Shown: positions 24,837-32,384, counted from the first letter of the stretch. The stretch: DNA of 42,154 nucleotides from Fibrobacter sp. (GCA_024689485.1 JAILDK010000046.1:1-42154); one strand, 5' to 3'. Numbers and translations: made by a program. The notes: a model not told the origin generated them from the sequence alone.

Positions 24837-25907
24837 ATGGTTTTTACATTATTCGCCATCGTATTCTGCTTGGGCTGCTCCGCGTTCTGCTCGTTCACGG
24901 AAGCGGCGTTTTACAGCTTCCCGGCGTCGTCTGTCGATAGTCTCAAAAAGAAAGGCGCTTTTACGGCGCGTTACATTGAACACGTCAAAACGAATATCGA
25001 CCGTTATATTGCTTCTGTTTTGATTTTTAACACCGTAGCGAATACCCTTGGCGTTTCGCTTGCGACTTCGCTTGCGATTGCGCACTTTGGAACTTTTGGA
25101 CAGCTCGTGTTTCCGATTGTGCTTTCGGTTTTCATTTTGCTCTTTGGTGAAATTACGCCAAAGACGATCGGGGTGAAGCAGGCTCGAAAGGTCGGGCCGA
25201 TTTGCGCCGTGCCGATGTATTACATCACGATTTTCCTCACGTACACAGGCCTCATTAAGCTTTGCATGACGATTACCAAGCATTGGACGAAGGGCAAACA
25301 GGAAGAACCTGAAGTCAGCGTGGAAGATATCAACAGCCTGGTGAATTTGGGACTCCGCGATGAAATTATCGACGGTCAGCAGGCGGTTGTCATCAAGAAC
25401 ATTCTCGCTTCCAAGTCGGTTCCGGTGCGCAAGGTCATGACTCCGCGTCAGGTGGTTTTTGCCCTGCCGCAAAACAGTACGATCGGCGAAGAACTCGACA
25501 AGACGCCGAACTGGCCGTTCTCCCGCATTCCGATTTACGATCCGCAAGATAAAGAAAAATGGCTCGGCCTGATTATGCGTCGTGACGTTTACAACTTGGT
25601 CGCGGAAGGCAAGCGCGATGTTCCGATTCAGAATCTGATGCGTCCGATTCAGTTCATTCCCGACAGCTTGACCCTCGACAAACTTTTGATCCGCTTTTTA
25701 AAACAGCGCGGGCATGTGGTTGCCGTTGTGGATGAATACGGCTCGATCGCGGGTCTCGCTTCGCTGGAAGACGTTTTGGAAGAAATCCTCGGCCGTGAAA
25801 TCGTCGATGAATTTGACGTGGCCGTGGACTTGCAGGAACACGCTCGCCGCAAGAGCCGAGCCTTGGCATTTGTCAGAGAACATAAAAGAGAAGGTCGTCG
25901 CGTATGA
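24837..25907 (+). CDS. CNNM (DUF21) transmembrane protein with CBS domain pair
   Basis: This 356-aa protein belongs to the CorB/TlyC "hemolysin" family. Three to four membrane helices form the CNNM domain (residues ~1-150), including the short motif FGEITPKTIG. A tandem CBS pair follows (residues ~195-320, from VRKVMTPRQVVFALP to VVDEYGSIAGLASLEDVLEEILG). Family members take part in magnesium export or homeostasis. The C-terminal CorC/HlyC domain is absent: the protein ends ~35 residues after the second CBS motif in a basic tail. The start ATG overlaps the start codon region of the preceding unit by only 2 bp spacing, and the stop overlaps the next gene by 4 nt. Confidence 0.93.
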   Translation: MVFTLFAIVFCLGCSAFCSFTEAAFYSFPASSVDSLKKKGAFTARYIEHVKTNIDRYIASVLIFNTVANTLGVSLATSLAIAHFGTFGQLVFPIVLSVFILLFGEITPKTIGVKQARKVGPICAVPMYYITIFLTYTGLIKLCMTITKHWTKGKQEEPEVSVEDINSLVNLGLRDEIIDGQQAVVIKNILASKSVPVRKVMTPRQVVFALPQNSTIGEELDKTPNWPFSRIPIYDPQDKEKWLGLIMRRDVYNLVAEGKRDVPIQNLMRPIQFIPDSLTLDKLLIRFLKQRGHVVAVVDEYGSIAGLASLEDVLEEILGREIVDEFDVAVDLQEHARRKSRALAFVREHKREGRRV

Positions 25908-26740
25908 TGTACGAAATCGCACCCCGTGTGATGCACAACGAATTCCGTGTGCAGTCGCCGAAAGATTCGGACTATGTGATTTATACCGAAAAGAATCTGG
26001 TGCTTTTGAAAAAGAAAGCGGACTCGTTTGAACTGCCGACGGTTTCGGATGTGAAAAAGGAAAGCCCGAGCGCTTTTGAAAAGTTGCATTATCTGTTTTC
26101 CGTTGACGACGAAGCGTTCTTTTCTTGCGACGAAAACTTTGCTCCGAATGCTTCGAACTTTGAATTTGTCAAAGACCGCTTTTTCCGCACAATGCCGGAT
26201 ATGCCTCTCGCTTTTGGCGGCGCGGTTGGTGCGCACATTTCGCGCTGGGAACAGTCCAATCGATTCTGCGGTCACTGCGGAACGCCGATGCAGCGCAAGC
26301 CCGATGAACGCGCCTTTGTCTGCAAAAATTGCGGTAACACCGTTTACGGAAAAATCTGCCCAGTGGTGATCGTTTCGGTCACGTGGGAAAATAAACTTTT
26401 GATGGCGCACAACTTGAACAATCCCGACCGCAAACCGTACCTGATTTCGGGCTTTGTGGACATGGGAGAATCCTTGGAACAGGCTGTGCGTCGAGAAGTC
26501 AAGGAAGAAACCGGTGTCGCCGTCAAGAACATTCGCTACATCGGCAGTGAACCTTGGCCGTTCTCCAATTCTCTCATCGCAGGATTTACGGCGGAACTCG
26601 ACGGTTCTCCTGAAATTACCGTGCAGGAATCGGAACTGGAATATGCGAAGTGGGTGAATCGTGAAGACATCGGCGAATACACGGGCCGCTTGAGCATTTC
26701 GGGTGAAATGATTACGCGTTTCAAGGCGGGAACCCTTTGA
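25904..26740 (+). CDS. nudC: NADH pyrophosphatase / NAD-decapping Nudix hydrolase (NudC-like)
   Basis: This 278-aa protein has the NudC architecture. An N-terminal domain leads to a four-Cys zinc ribbon (CGHCGTP and CKNCGN, residues ~122-146), followed by a Nudix domain with the box GFVDMGESLEQAVRREVKEETG. The SEPWPFSNSL motif ~17 residues later corresponds to the SQPWPFPxS signature that marks NAD(H)-hydrolysing and NAD-RNA-decapping members. Two ATGs are adjacent at 25904 and 25907. The first forms the classical ATGA overlap with the upstream stop, indicating translational coupling. Confidence 0.94.
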   Translation: MMYEIAPRVMHNEFRVQSPKDSDYVIYTEKNLVLLKKKADSFELPTVSDVKKESPSAFEKLHYLFSVDDEAFFSCDENFAPNASNFEFVKDRFFRTMPDMPLAFGGAVGAHISRWEQSNRFCGHCGTPMQRKPDERAFVCKNCGNTVYGKICPVVIVSVTWENKLLMAHNLNNPDRKPYLISGFVDMGESLEQAVRREVKEETGVAVKNIRYIGSEPWPFSNSLIAGFTAELDGSPEITVQESELEYAKWVNREDIGEYTGRLSISGEMITRFKAGTL

Positions 26741-27651
26741 TCGATTTCATCGGCGACATCCACGGTCATCGGGAACGGTTAGAAGCCTTGCTGAAAAAGC
26801 TCGGCTATTCCGTGGTGAACGGAGCTTACCGTCATCCGACGAATACGGTCATCTTCCTCGGCGACTACATCGACCGCGGCCCGGACGCCCGTGGGGCTGT
26901 TCGCATTGTCCGCAACATGGTCGAAGCCGGAACTGCGCAAGCGATCCTCGGCAACCACGAACTGAACACGCTCTATTTTTGGCAAAAAGATCCGAACGGC
27001 GGCTACCTCCGCGAACACACGATCAACAAGATTTTGATCCATTCGAAAACGATGGCCTCCTTCCAGCATTACCAGCCGGAATTCTTTGACCATCTCGACT
27101 GGTTCCTTTCGCTTCCGCTTTTTATCGAAACGGAAAGCTTCCGCGCGCAGCACGCCTGCTTTGACAGGGAAAACATCCAGACCCTGCGCACAGAAGGCTT
27201 AGAAACCATCGGCAACCGGGAAAATCTTTTCCGCATTCTCGCAAACAAAAAGATTCGCCGCGCCGTGATGGACACGGTCCAAGGCCCAGAAGTGGAACTG
27301 GAAAACGGCGCCACATACCGCGACAGCGAAGAAGTGCTCCGCACCCGTGCCCGCATCAAATGGTGGATCGATCCCAAGGGAAAAACGTTGCAAGATCTTT
27401 CGTTCCAGCCGGGCGTGAAAATTCCGCCGCAACCGCTTTCCGCCGAAGTCCAGGCTCGCGACTTTTACCGCGAAACGGAACGCCCGGACTTTTTCGGACA
27501 TTACTGGCTCGAAGGCAAACCGATGCTTTTCCGCTCGAACGTCTGCTGCCTGGATTACAGCGTCGCTTCTTACAAAGGAACGGGCGTTTTGGCCGCTTAT
27601 CGTTTTGACGGGGAATCTTTTTTAAGCGAAAAGAACTTTTTTTACGTCTAA
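26737..27651 (+). CDS. Metallophosphoesterase, calcineurin-like (PrpE/ApaH-type)
   Basis: This 304-aa protein carries the full phosphoesterase metal-binding set: GDIHGH (residues 6-11), GDYIDRGPDARG (~42-53) and GNHE (~73-76). These place it near serine/threonine phosphatases and diadenosine tetraphosphatases. The start is TTG at 26737, forming a TTGA overlap with the nudC stop; the first in-frame ATG would remove the GDIHGH motif. With nudC as coupled neighbour, a role in hydrolysing nucleotide polyphosphates or RNA caps is an attractive inference, but substrates cannot be read from sequence. No clear terminator follows. Confidence 0.88.
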   Translation: MIDFIGDIHGHRERLEALLKKLGYSVVNGAYRHPTNTVIFLGDYIDRGPDARGAVRIVRNMVEAGTAQAILGNHELNTLYFWQKDPNGGYLREHTINKILIHSKTMASFQHYQPEFFDHLDWFLSLPLFIETESFRAQHACFDRENIQTLRTEGLETIGNRENLFRILANKKIRRAVMDTVQGPEVELENGATYRDSEEVLRTRARIKWWIDPKGKTLQDLSFQPGVKIPPQPLSAEVQARDFYRETERPDFFGHYWLEGKPMLFRSNVCCLDYSVASYKGTGVLAAYRFDGESFLSEKNFFYV

Positions 27652-27681
27652 AAAGAAAATTGAGCCTTTTGGAGGGTGGAA

Positions 27682-27703
27682 TTCATCAAAGGAATTTGGT
27701 GAA
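27682..27703. repeat. Inverted repeat overlapping the GH9 promoter (operator candidate)
   Basis: TTCATCAAA and TTTGGTGAA are complementary (one G-T) around GGAA. No T tract follows, so it is unlikely to be a terminator. The right arm contains the TTTG of the putative -33 element. Confidence 0.45.
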
Positions 27704-27724
27704 AGTAGAAGCTGTGTATAAATT
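27696..27724 (+). promoter_or_regulatory. Promoter of the first GH9 gene
   Basis: TTG (27696-27698), 18 nt, TATAAATT (27717-27724), shortly before ATG 27731/27737. Confidence 0.45.
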
Positions 27725-27730
27725 AAGGGT

Positions 27731-29788
27731 ATGAAAATGAAAAGACTTTTCTTCGCATCTTTGGGGCTTGTGGCATCTGCAAATGCCGCAGCGACTTTTT
27801 ACTACAACCAGGTCGGTTACGATGTGGGCAAACCGGTAACGGTCATTGTCAAAAATACGGCCGATCTTTCGGGAACAGCTTTTTCGCTTTTGAAAGACGG
27901 AAGTGTCGTTTCGAGTGGTGTGCTTTCGGCGGGTACAAATCCCGACGGCTGGCTTTCGAGTGGGAGTTTTTACACGATCGATCTCGGAACGACGCTTGAA
28001 GCAGGAACCTATACGATTCAACTCGCAGACGGTTCGACTTCGGGAGCTTTTGCCGTTTCTGAATATGCGCTTGCGACAAATACGCTCTCCACGGTTCTCG
28101 ACTATTTTTACGATGACCGCGCCGATACACCGTATATTTTCAACTTGGACGCATCTATTGGCATTTACGGTTCAACGGAAAAGCGCAATGTGCAGGGTGG
28201 CTGGTATGATGCGAGCGGTGACGTGAGCAAATATCTTTCGCACCTTTCCTATGCGAACTATTTGAATCCGCAGCAGATTCCGCTTTCGGTTTGGGCACTT
28301 GCGTTTACGGCGGGACATATTCCGACGTTCCTTACAACGGTGTCTTCTACGGCAAAGACGGACCCGGTGACGGAAGCTGTTTACGGGGCGGACTTTTTGC
28401 TTCGTATGCTCAGCCCGGAAGGCTATTTCTACATGACCGTTTTCGATGTGTGGGGAAATCCTTCGGCAACGCGTGAAATCTGCGCATTCACGGGCTCGGA
28501 TGGAATCAAGAGCGCCGATTACCAGACCGCATTCCGCGAAGGCGGTGGCATGGCGATTGCTGCTCTTGCCAAGGCTTCGACACTTGCGAAAGATGGCGAT
28601 TCTACCCGTGCGCAGTATTTGGCGGGGGCTGTTCGCGCGTTTGAACATTTGCAGTCCAAACAGGCGATGGATGGAAGCTGTACCTATTGCGACGATGGGG
28701 TAGAAAACATCATCGACGACTATACGGCACTCTTGGCTTCTACGGAACTTTATGCGGCGACAAGCGAGGAATCTTATTTGACTGCGGCGCGAGCCCGTGC
28801 AACGCATTTGATGGGCCGTTTGAGTGAAAGCGGTTATTTTTGGAGTGACGATGCGAAGACCCGTCCGTTCTGGCATGCGAGCGATGCGGGACTTCCTTTG
28901 ATTGCATTGATCCGTTATGCCGAAGTGGAAGCTTCTTTGGGGGAAACGTCGAATGTGACAACGGCTCTGGCTGCGGTGAAAACGCATTATGATTGGCTGT
29001 TGAAGGTGACGAACCAGGTAGACAACCCCTTCGGCTATGCGCGTCAAATGTACAAGACCGGCGGCTCGATCAAAGACGGTTTCTTTATTCCGCATGACAA
29101 CGAAAGCAATTACTGGTGGCAGGGTGAAGATGCACGTATCGCAAGCCTTTCTGCTGCGGTCGCTTATGCGGCAAATGTTTTGAAAGACGTCAGTACTGTG
29201 ACGGATAAATACGCGACCGATCAGCTGGACTGGATTTTAGGAAAGAATCCTTATGCGGTCTGCATGATGGCGGGCAAGGGACTGAAGAATCCCAAGATTT
29301 ATGATGGCCAGTCCAGTTATGACGCGACTCTTGCTGGCGGCATTGCAAACGGCATCACCGGAAAAAATACAGATGGTTCGGGAATCGCTTGGGACTCGGA
29401 CGGAGTCGCTTCCGTCGGCTTTGATTCCTATACGGAATCCTGGCAGAATTGGCGCTGGATCGAACAGTGGATTCCGCATACGACGTGGTATCTGATGGCG
29501 CTTGCCGCGCGTTACGACGAAGTGACCCCGTCGATGAACTTCTCCGCTCTGCCCAAGGTCAAGCTCGCACCGACCTTTAGCATCCAACAGCAAGGTCGCC
29601 AGCTCACGGTAAGCCTCCAGTCGAATCAGACGGGCAAGGTTCTTACGATTGCGAACCTGAACGGTCAAAAGCTCTACAGCGAAACGCTCCGTTCGACGCA
29701 GACGACATTGAACCTCGAAAATCTGCAGAACGGCATTTACCTTGTGCAGGTAAACGGCTTAGGTTCGCACAAGATTCTTGTGAAGTAG
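27731..29788 (+). CDS. GH9 cellulase with N-terminal Ig-like domain and C-terminal sorting-type domain
   Basis: This 685-aa secreted enzyme has a signal peptide (residues 1-~20, ending ASANA). A CelD_N-type Ig-like domain starts YYNQVGYDVGKPV (residues ~23-113) and leads to the GH9 (alpha/alpha)6 domain (~120-590). The catalytic Asp motif reads GGWYDASGD with Asp160 and Asp164, one residue longer than the usual DAGD. The proton-donor Glu is probably in RWIEQWIPHTTWYLMALA. The last ~75 residues (from KVLTIANLNGQKLY to GLGSHKILVK) resemble a type IX secretion C-terminal domain. GH9 enzymes hydrolyse beta-1,4-glucan. AAGGG at 27725-27729 favours the second ATG (27737) as start. The 3' end overlaps the convergent MATE gene by 30 nt. 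Confidence 0.92.
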   Translation: MKMKRLFFASLGLVASANAAATFYYNQVGYDVGKPVTVIVKNTADLSGTAFSLLKDGSVVSSGVLSAGTNPDGWLSSGSFYTIDLGTTLEAGTYTIQLADGSTSGAFAVSEYALATNTLSTVLDYFYDDRADTPYIFNLDASIGIYGSTEKRNVQGGWYDASGDVSKYLSHLSYANYLNPQQIPLSVWALAFTAGHIPTFLTTVSSTAKTDPVTEAVYGADFLLRMLSPEGYFYMTVFDVWGNPSATREICAFTGSDGIKSADYQTAFREGGGMAIAALAKASTLAKDGDSTRAQYLAGAVRAFEHLQSKQAMDGSCTYCDDGVENIIDDYTALLASTELYAATSEESYLTAARARATHLMGRLSESGYFWSDDAKTRPFWHASDAGLPLIALIRYAEVEASLGETSNVTTALAAVKTHYDWLLKVTNQVDNPFGYARQMYKTGGSIKDGFFIPHDNESNYWWQGEDARIASLSAAVAYAANVLKDVSTVTDKYATDQLDWILGKNPYAVCMMAGKGLKNPKIYDGQSSYDATLAGGIANGITGKNTDGSGIAWDSDGVASVGFDSYTESWQNWRWIEQWIPHTTWYLMALAARYDEVTPSMNFSALPKVKLAPTFSIQQQGRQLTVSLQSNQTGKVLTIANLNGQKLYSETLRSTQTTLNLENLQNGIYLVQVNGLGSHKILVK

Positions 29789-31096
29789 AATCCGGTAAGC
29801 GAGAACGCAAAAGAGAACGGAGAAAAGCGAACCCGCTGGAGCCGCTAGGCCCATCGGGGTCAGCGTCTCAGGGAAATGCTCGGCGGCAAGCCAGGTTCCC
29901 GGAATGCGAAAGAGTACAATCGAAAGCGCGTTGTGCACAAACGATAGAATCGAAAGTCCGCAGGCGCAAAAGTATCCGCTAAAGCAAAAGTGGATCCCTG
30001 CAACCAGGCAGTCGATTACGTAGGTTCTCAAGTATTCTGTTCCAAACTTTACCACGGAAGCGTCGCTTGTGAACAGCGCGAGGAACGGCTCGGAAAACGG
30101 CTGGAATAGAAGTGCAAAAAAGAGACCGATTCCTGCCGCAATCGCTGTTCCTGTCCAAAGCGTTTTCTTCGCCTGCGCATGCTTTCCTGCTCCGATGTTC
30201 TGCGCCGCAATCGCGGAAATCGTCGAAAGCATGGTGGACGGAACAAGGAAGAGGAAGGTGATGATCTTTTCCACAATCCCGACGGCCGCCGCGATTTCAA
30301 CACCGCGGCTGTTTGCAATCATCGTAATGAACAGGAACGAAACCTGAATGAATCCGTCTTGCGCGGCAATCGGCGCACCGATGTTCAAAAGCCCTTTGAA
30401 TAAAGCCTTGTGCGGCCTAAAATCCCGGCGGCAAAGTTTGACGCCCCAATGCAGTTTCTTTGTCGCGAAAAGGGAAATCAAAACGCTCATCGACTGCGCA
30501 AGGACCGTGGCGAGGGCCGCTCCCGCAGCCCCCAGGTGCATGCCGCCCATGAACACGTAATCCAAAATAATGTTCAGCACGCAGGCGACCGCGATGAAGT
30601 ACATCGGGTGCTTCGAATCTCCCATGCCGCGGAAAATGGCCGCAATCAGGTTGTACGCCACAATAAAAGGAATCCCGGCAAAGCAAATCTGCAAATAGCG
30701 CACGGTGCCATCGACCGCTTCTGCAGGCGTCTTGAGCAAGCTCACGATCGGTCCGCATAAAAGCAAAAGAGCGACTGTCGAAATCACCGCGACAAGGCTA
30801 AAGAGAACGATCGTGTTCCCGGTAATCCTCGAAACGCTCCGCAGGTTTCCTGCGCCCACGGCACGGCTTGTCAAAACGGTCGTGCCCATGGCGAGCCCCA
30901 CGATCATCACCGTCAGAAAGTGCATCACCTGGCTTCCCACGGCTACCGCGGTAATCGCATCCGCACCTTCGAACTGCCCAACGATGAACAGGTCCGCAAG
31001 GCCGTAGAGGGTCTGCAAAAAGTAGGCGGCAAAATACGGCGTCGAAAAGACGGCTATATTCTTAAAAACACTTCCTTCGGTCAAATTCACGGGCAT
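29759..31096 (-). CDS. MATE family efflux transporter
   Basis: This 445-aa membrane protein has twelve predicted helices in two similar halves. The opening block (IAVFSTPYFAAYFLQTLYGLADLFIVGQF), GLAMGTTVLTSRAVGAG, AAIFRGMGDSKHPMYF and the matching second-half segment AAQDGFIQVSFLFITMIANSRG are characteristic of MATE exporters of the NorM/DinF group. These couple Na+ or H+ entry to drug or metabolite export. ATG 31094-31096 is preceded by TAAATTCG only 4 nt upstream and TTG 20 nt further on. It converges on the GH9 gene with a 30-nt overlap and no terminator between them. The substrate is unknown. Confidence 0.94.
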   Translation of the reverse strand: MPVNLTEGSVFKNIAVFSTPYFAAYFLQTLYGLADLFIVGQFEGADAITAVAVGSQVMHFLTVMIVGLAMGTTVLTSRAVGAGNLRSVSRITGNTIVLFSLVAVISTVALLLLCGPIVSLLKTPAEAVDGTVRYLQICFAGIPFIVAYNLIAAIFRGMGDSKHPMYFIAVACVLNIILDYVFMGGMHLGAAGAALATVLAQSMSVLISLFATKKLHWGVKLCRRDFRPHKALFKGLLNIGAPIAAQDGFIQVSFLFITMIANSRGVEIAAAVGIVEKIITFLFLVPSTMLSTISAIAAQNIGAGKHAQAKKTLWTGTAIAAGIGLFFALLFQPFSEPFLALFTSDASVVKFGTEYLRTYVIDCLVAGIHFCFSGYFCACGLSILSFVHNALSIVLFRIPGTWLAAEHFPETLTPMGLAAPAGSLFSVLFCVLAYRILLHKNLVRT

Positions 31097-31100
31097 GGTG

Positions 31101-31131
31101 CGAATTTAGAAAAGCGCTTTTCGGTTGCCAA
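31101..31131 (-). promoter_or_regulatory. Promoter of the MATE gene
   Basis: On the minus strand TTG (31129-31131), 20 nt, TAAATTCG (31101-31108), then 4 nt to the ATG. Confidence 0.45.
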
Positions 31132-31244
31132 AAGGGCTCCCAAATTGTTAAAAATATTATTATAATTGTATTGATTAGTATAATTGATAGAACTAAAAAT
31201 GCTGTATCTTAGGCAAAAATCATAAAAATAAGGCTTTTTTGCCC

Positions 31245-31274
31245 TTGATTTTTGTTGCAGGGTTTCTAATTTTG
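31245..31274 (+). promoter_or_regulatory. Promoter of rplM-rpsI
   Basis: TTG (31245-31247), exactly 19 nt, TAATTTTG (31267-31274). A weaker alternative, TTG 31184 and TATCTTAG 31205-31212 (18 nt apart), lies upstream. The 31132-31240 stretch is AT-rich and holds no gene. Confidence 0.6.
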
Positions 31275-31283
31275 ACGCCGGAA

Positions 31284-31312
31284 CTGCGACACGTTTCTGT
31301 GTCCGCAGAAAC
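31284..31312 (+). promoter_or_regulatory. Structured leader of rplM (hairpin, possible pseudoknot)
   Basis: CTGCG-ACAC pairs with GTGT-C-CGCAG (31284-31308, one bulged C), leaving loop GTTTCT. The loop's GTTTC is complementary to GAAAC at 31308-31312 just 3' of the stem, so a pseudoknot or an alternative hairpin can form. The ribosome site AGAGGA follows. It may be an autoregulatory site for L13 or S9; this is inference. Confidence 0.45.
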
Positions 31313-31326
31313 TTTAGAGGAATGAC

Positions 31327-31761
31327 ATGAAAACCATTATGGTGAACCCGAAGACGGTCACTCGTCAGTGGAAGCTCATCGACGCTGAAGGCAAGCCCCT
31401 TGGCCGCGTTGCTACCGCTGCTGCTCGCCTTTTGATGGGCAAGCACAAGGCTATCTACTCCCCGAACGTCGACACTGGCGACTACGTGGTGATTATCAAT
31501 GCAGAAAAGGTTCTTACCACCGGTAAGAAGGCTGAACAGAAGCAGTATTTCCACCACACCGGTCACATCGGTGGCGAACGCTGGATCACTTATTCTGATT
31601 TGATCGCTAAGCACCCGACTGCTCCGCTTACCGAAGCTATCTGGGGCATGCTCCCGCATAGCGCTCTCGGCAAGAAGATGCTGAAGAAACTCAAAATCTA
31701 CGCTGGCGCGGAACAGCCGCACGCAGCCCAACACCTCGAAACCGTAAGCATCGATTTCTAG
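31327..31761 (+). CDS. rplM: 50S ribosomal protein L13
   Basis: This 144-aa protein of normal family length contains WKLIDAEGKPLGRVATAAARLLMGKHKAIY and the conserved DYVVIINAEKVLTTGKK, YFHHTGHIGG and MLPHSALGKKMLKKLKIY. L13 is an early assembly protein that binds 23S rRNA. The start ATG follows AGAGGA by a usual distance. rpsI follows after a 16-nt gap, the near-universal L13-S9 operon. The N-terminal extension MKTIMVNPKTVTRQ fits bacterial L13. Confidence 0.98.
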   Translation: MKTIMVNPKTVTRQWKLIDAEGKPLGRVATAAARLLMGKHKAIYSPNVDTGDYVVIINAEKVLTTGKKAEQKQYFHHTGHIGGERWITYSDLIAKHPTAPLTEAIWGMLPHSALGKKMLKKLKIYAGAEQPHAAQHLETVSIDF

Positions 31762-31777
31762 GACGGAGGATAAAGCT

Positions 31778-32182
31778 ATTACTACCGCAAAATCTAAGAA
31801 GATCTACCGTGGCACCGGTCGTCGCAAGAACGCCATCGCTGCTGTTATCTTGAAGCCGGGTACCGGCAAGCGCACCATCAATGGTCGCGATTTTAAGGAA
31901 TACTTCCACTCTGACGTTCAGAACATGATTGCAAACCTCCCGTTTGCTATCCTCGAAAACGCTGATCAGTGGGACGTCGAAGTTAACGCTCACGGCGGTG
32001 GCATTGCCGGCCAGATGGGCGCAGTCCGTCTCGGCATCGCTCGCGCTCTCGTTGCGAACAATGCAGAAGACAAGTCCGCTCTCAAGAAGCAGGGTCTCAT
32101 GACTCGTGATTCCCGTGCTGTGGAACGTAAGAAGTTCGGCCGCAAGAAGGCTCGTAAGAACTTCCAGTTCTCCAAGCGCTAA
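31778..32182 (+). CDS. rpsI: 30S ribosomal protein S9, apparent ATT start codon
   Basis: Translation from 31778 gives a 134-aa S9 of normal length: TTAKSKKIYRGTGRRKNA at the N-terminus, then GTGKRTINGRDFKEYF, and the C-terminus KARKNFQFSKR, whose terminal Lys-Arg reaches the P-site tRNA. The first codon is ATT. The frame has a stop at 31745-31747 and contains no ATG, GTG or TTG until TTG 31850, which would delete the conserved YRGTGRRKNAIAAV block. A strong Shine-Dalgarno, GGAGG at 31765-31769, stands 8 nt before the ATT. So the ATT is either a genuine rare start codon, as in infC, or a one-base change from ATG in this assembly. Confidence 0.93.
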   Translation: MTTAKSKKIYRGTGRRKNAIAAVILKPGTGKRTINGRDFKEYFHSDVQNMIANLPFAILENADQWDVEVNAHGGGIAGQMGAVRLGIARALVANNAEDKSALKKQGLMTRDSRAVERKKFGRKKARKNFQFSKR

Positions 32183-32210
32183 TCTCCGCTTCTCGAATTG
32201 CAAAATTCAA

Positions 32211-32246
32211 AAGAAAGGCTCCCGTTTGGGAGCCTTTCTTTTTTTA
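32211..32246 (+). terminator. Intrinsic terminator of rplM-rpsI
   Basis: AAGAAAGGCTCCC pairs with GGGAGCCTTTCTT around GTTT, followed by T residues. Confidence 0.93.
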
Positions 32247-32274
32247 TGCACTCAACAGATTGAACACCATTTTC

Positions 32275-32282
32275 TATATTTC
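32275..32282 (+). promoter_or_regulatory. -7-type box of rpsB-tsf
   Basis: TATATTTC followed by a ~140-nt leader. The nearest TTG (32260-32262) is only 12 nt upstream, shorter than usual. Confidence 0.4.
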
Positions 32283-32288
32283 CGCTCG

Positions 32289-32384
32289 CTTAAGCAATTC
32301 CGCTTAAGTACAATCAAGCACCGGCTTGTAAAAATCGCTTCGGTGGCTGGACTCTAACCCAAATCAGGTCCCGCTTTGCGATTT
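32289..32384 (+). promoter_or_regulatory. Structured leader of rpsB (three stems)
   Basis: Three stems can be drawn. CTTAAGC/GCTTAAG (32289-32308) has loop AATTCC. CAAGC/GCTTG (32315-32328) has loop ACCG. AAATCGC/GCGATTT (32332-32338 with 32378-32384) encloses a smaller GGAC/GTCC stem. Leaders of rpsB are commonly bound by S2 for autoregulation; whether this one is cannot be shown here. Confidence 0.5.

Noticed and set aside
27682-27703. Inverted repeat as terminator of the phosphoesterase operon
   Set aside because: No T tract follows the hairpin and it overlaps the promoter of the next gene, so an operator is the better reading.
31132-31240. AT-rich stretch upstream of rplM as an origin or horizontally acquired DNA
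   Set aside because: It is only ~110 bp, has no DnaA-box cluster or iterons that I can see, and is adequately explained as an upstream promoter region.
31850-32182. A 110-aa S9 starting at TTG 31850
   Set aside because: It removes the conserved N-terminal block of S9 and has no ribosome site. The ATT start at 31778 has a strong one.
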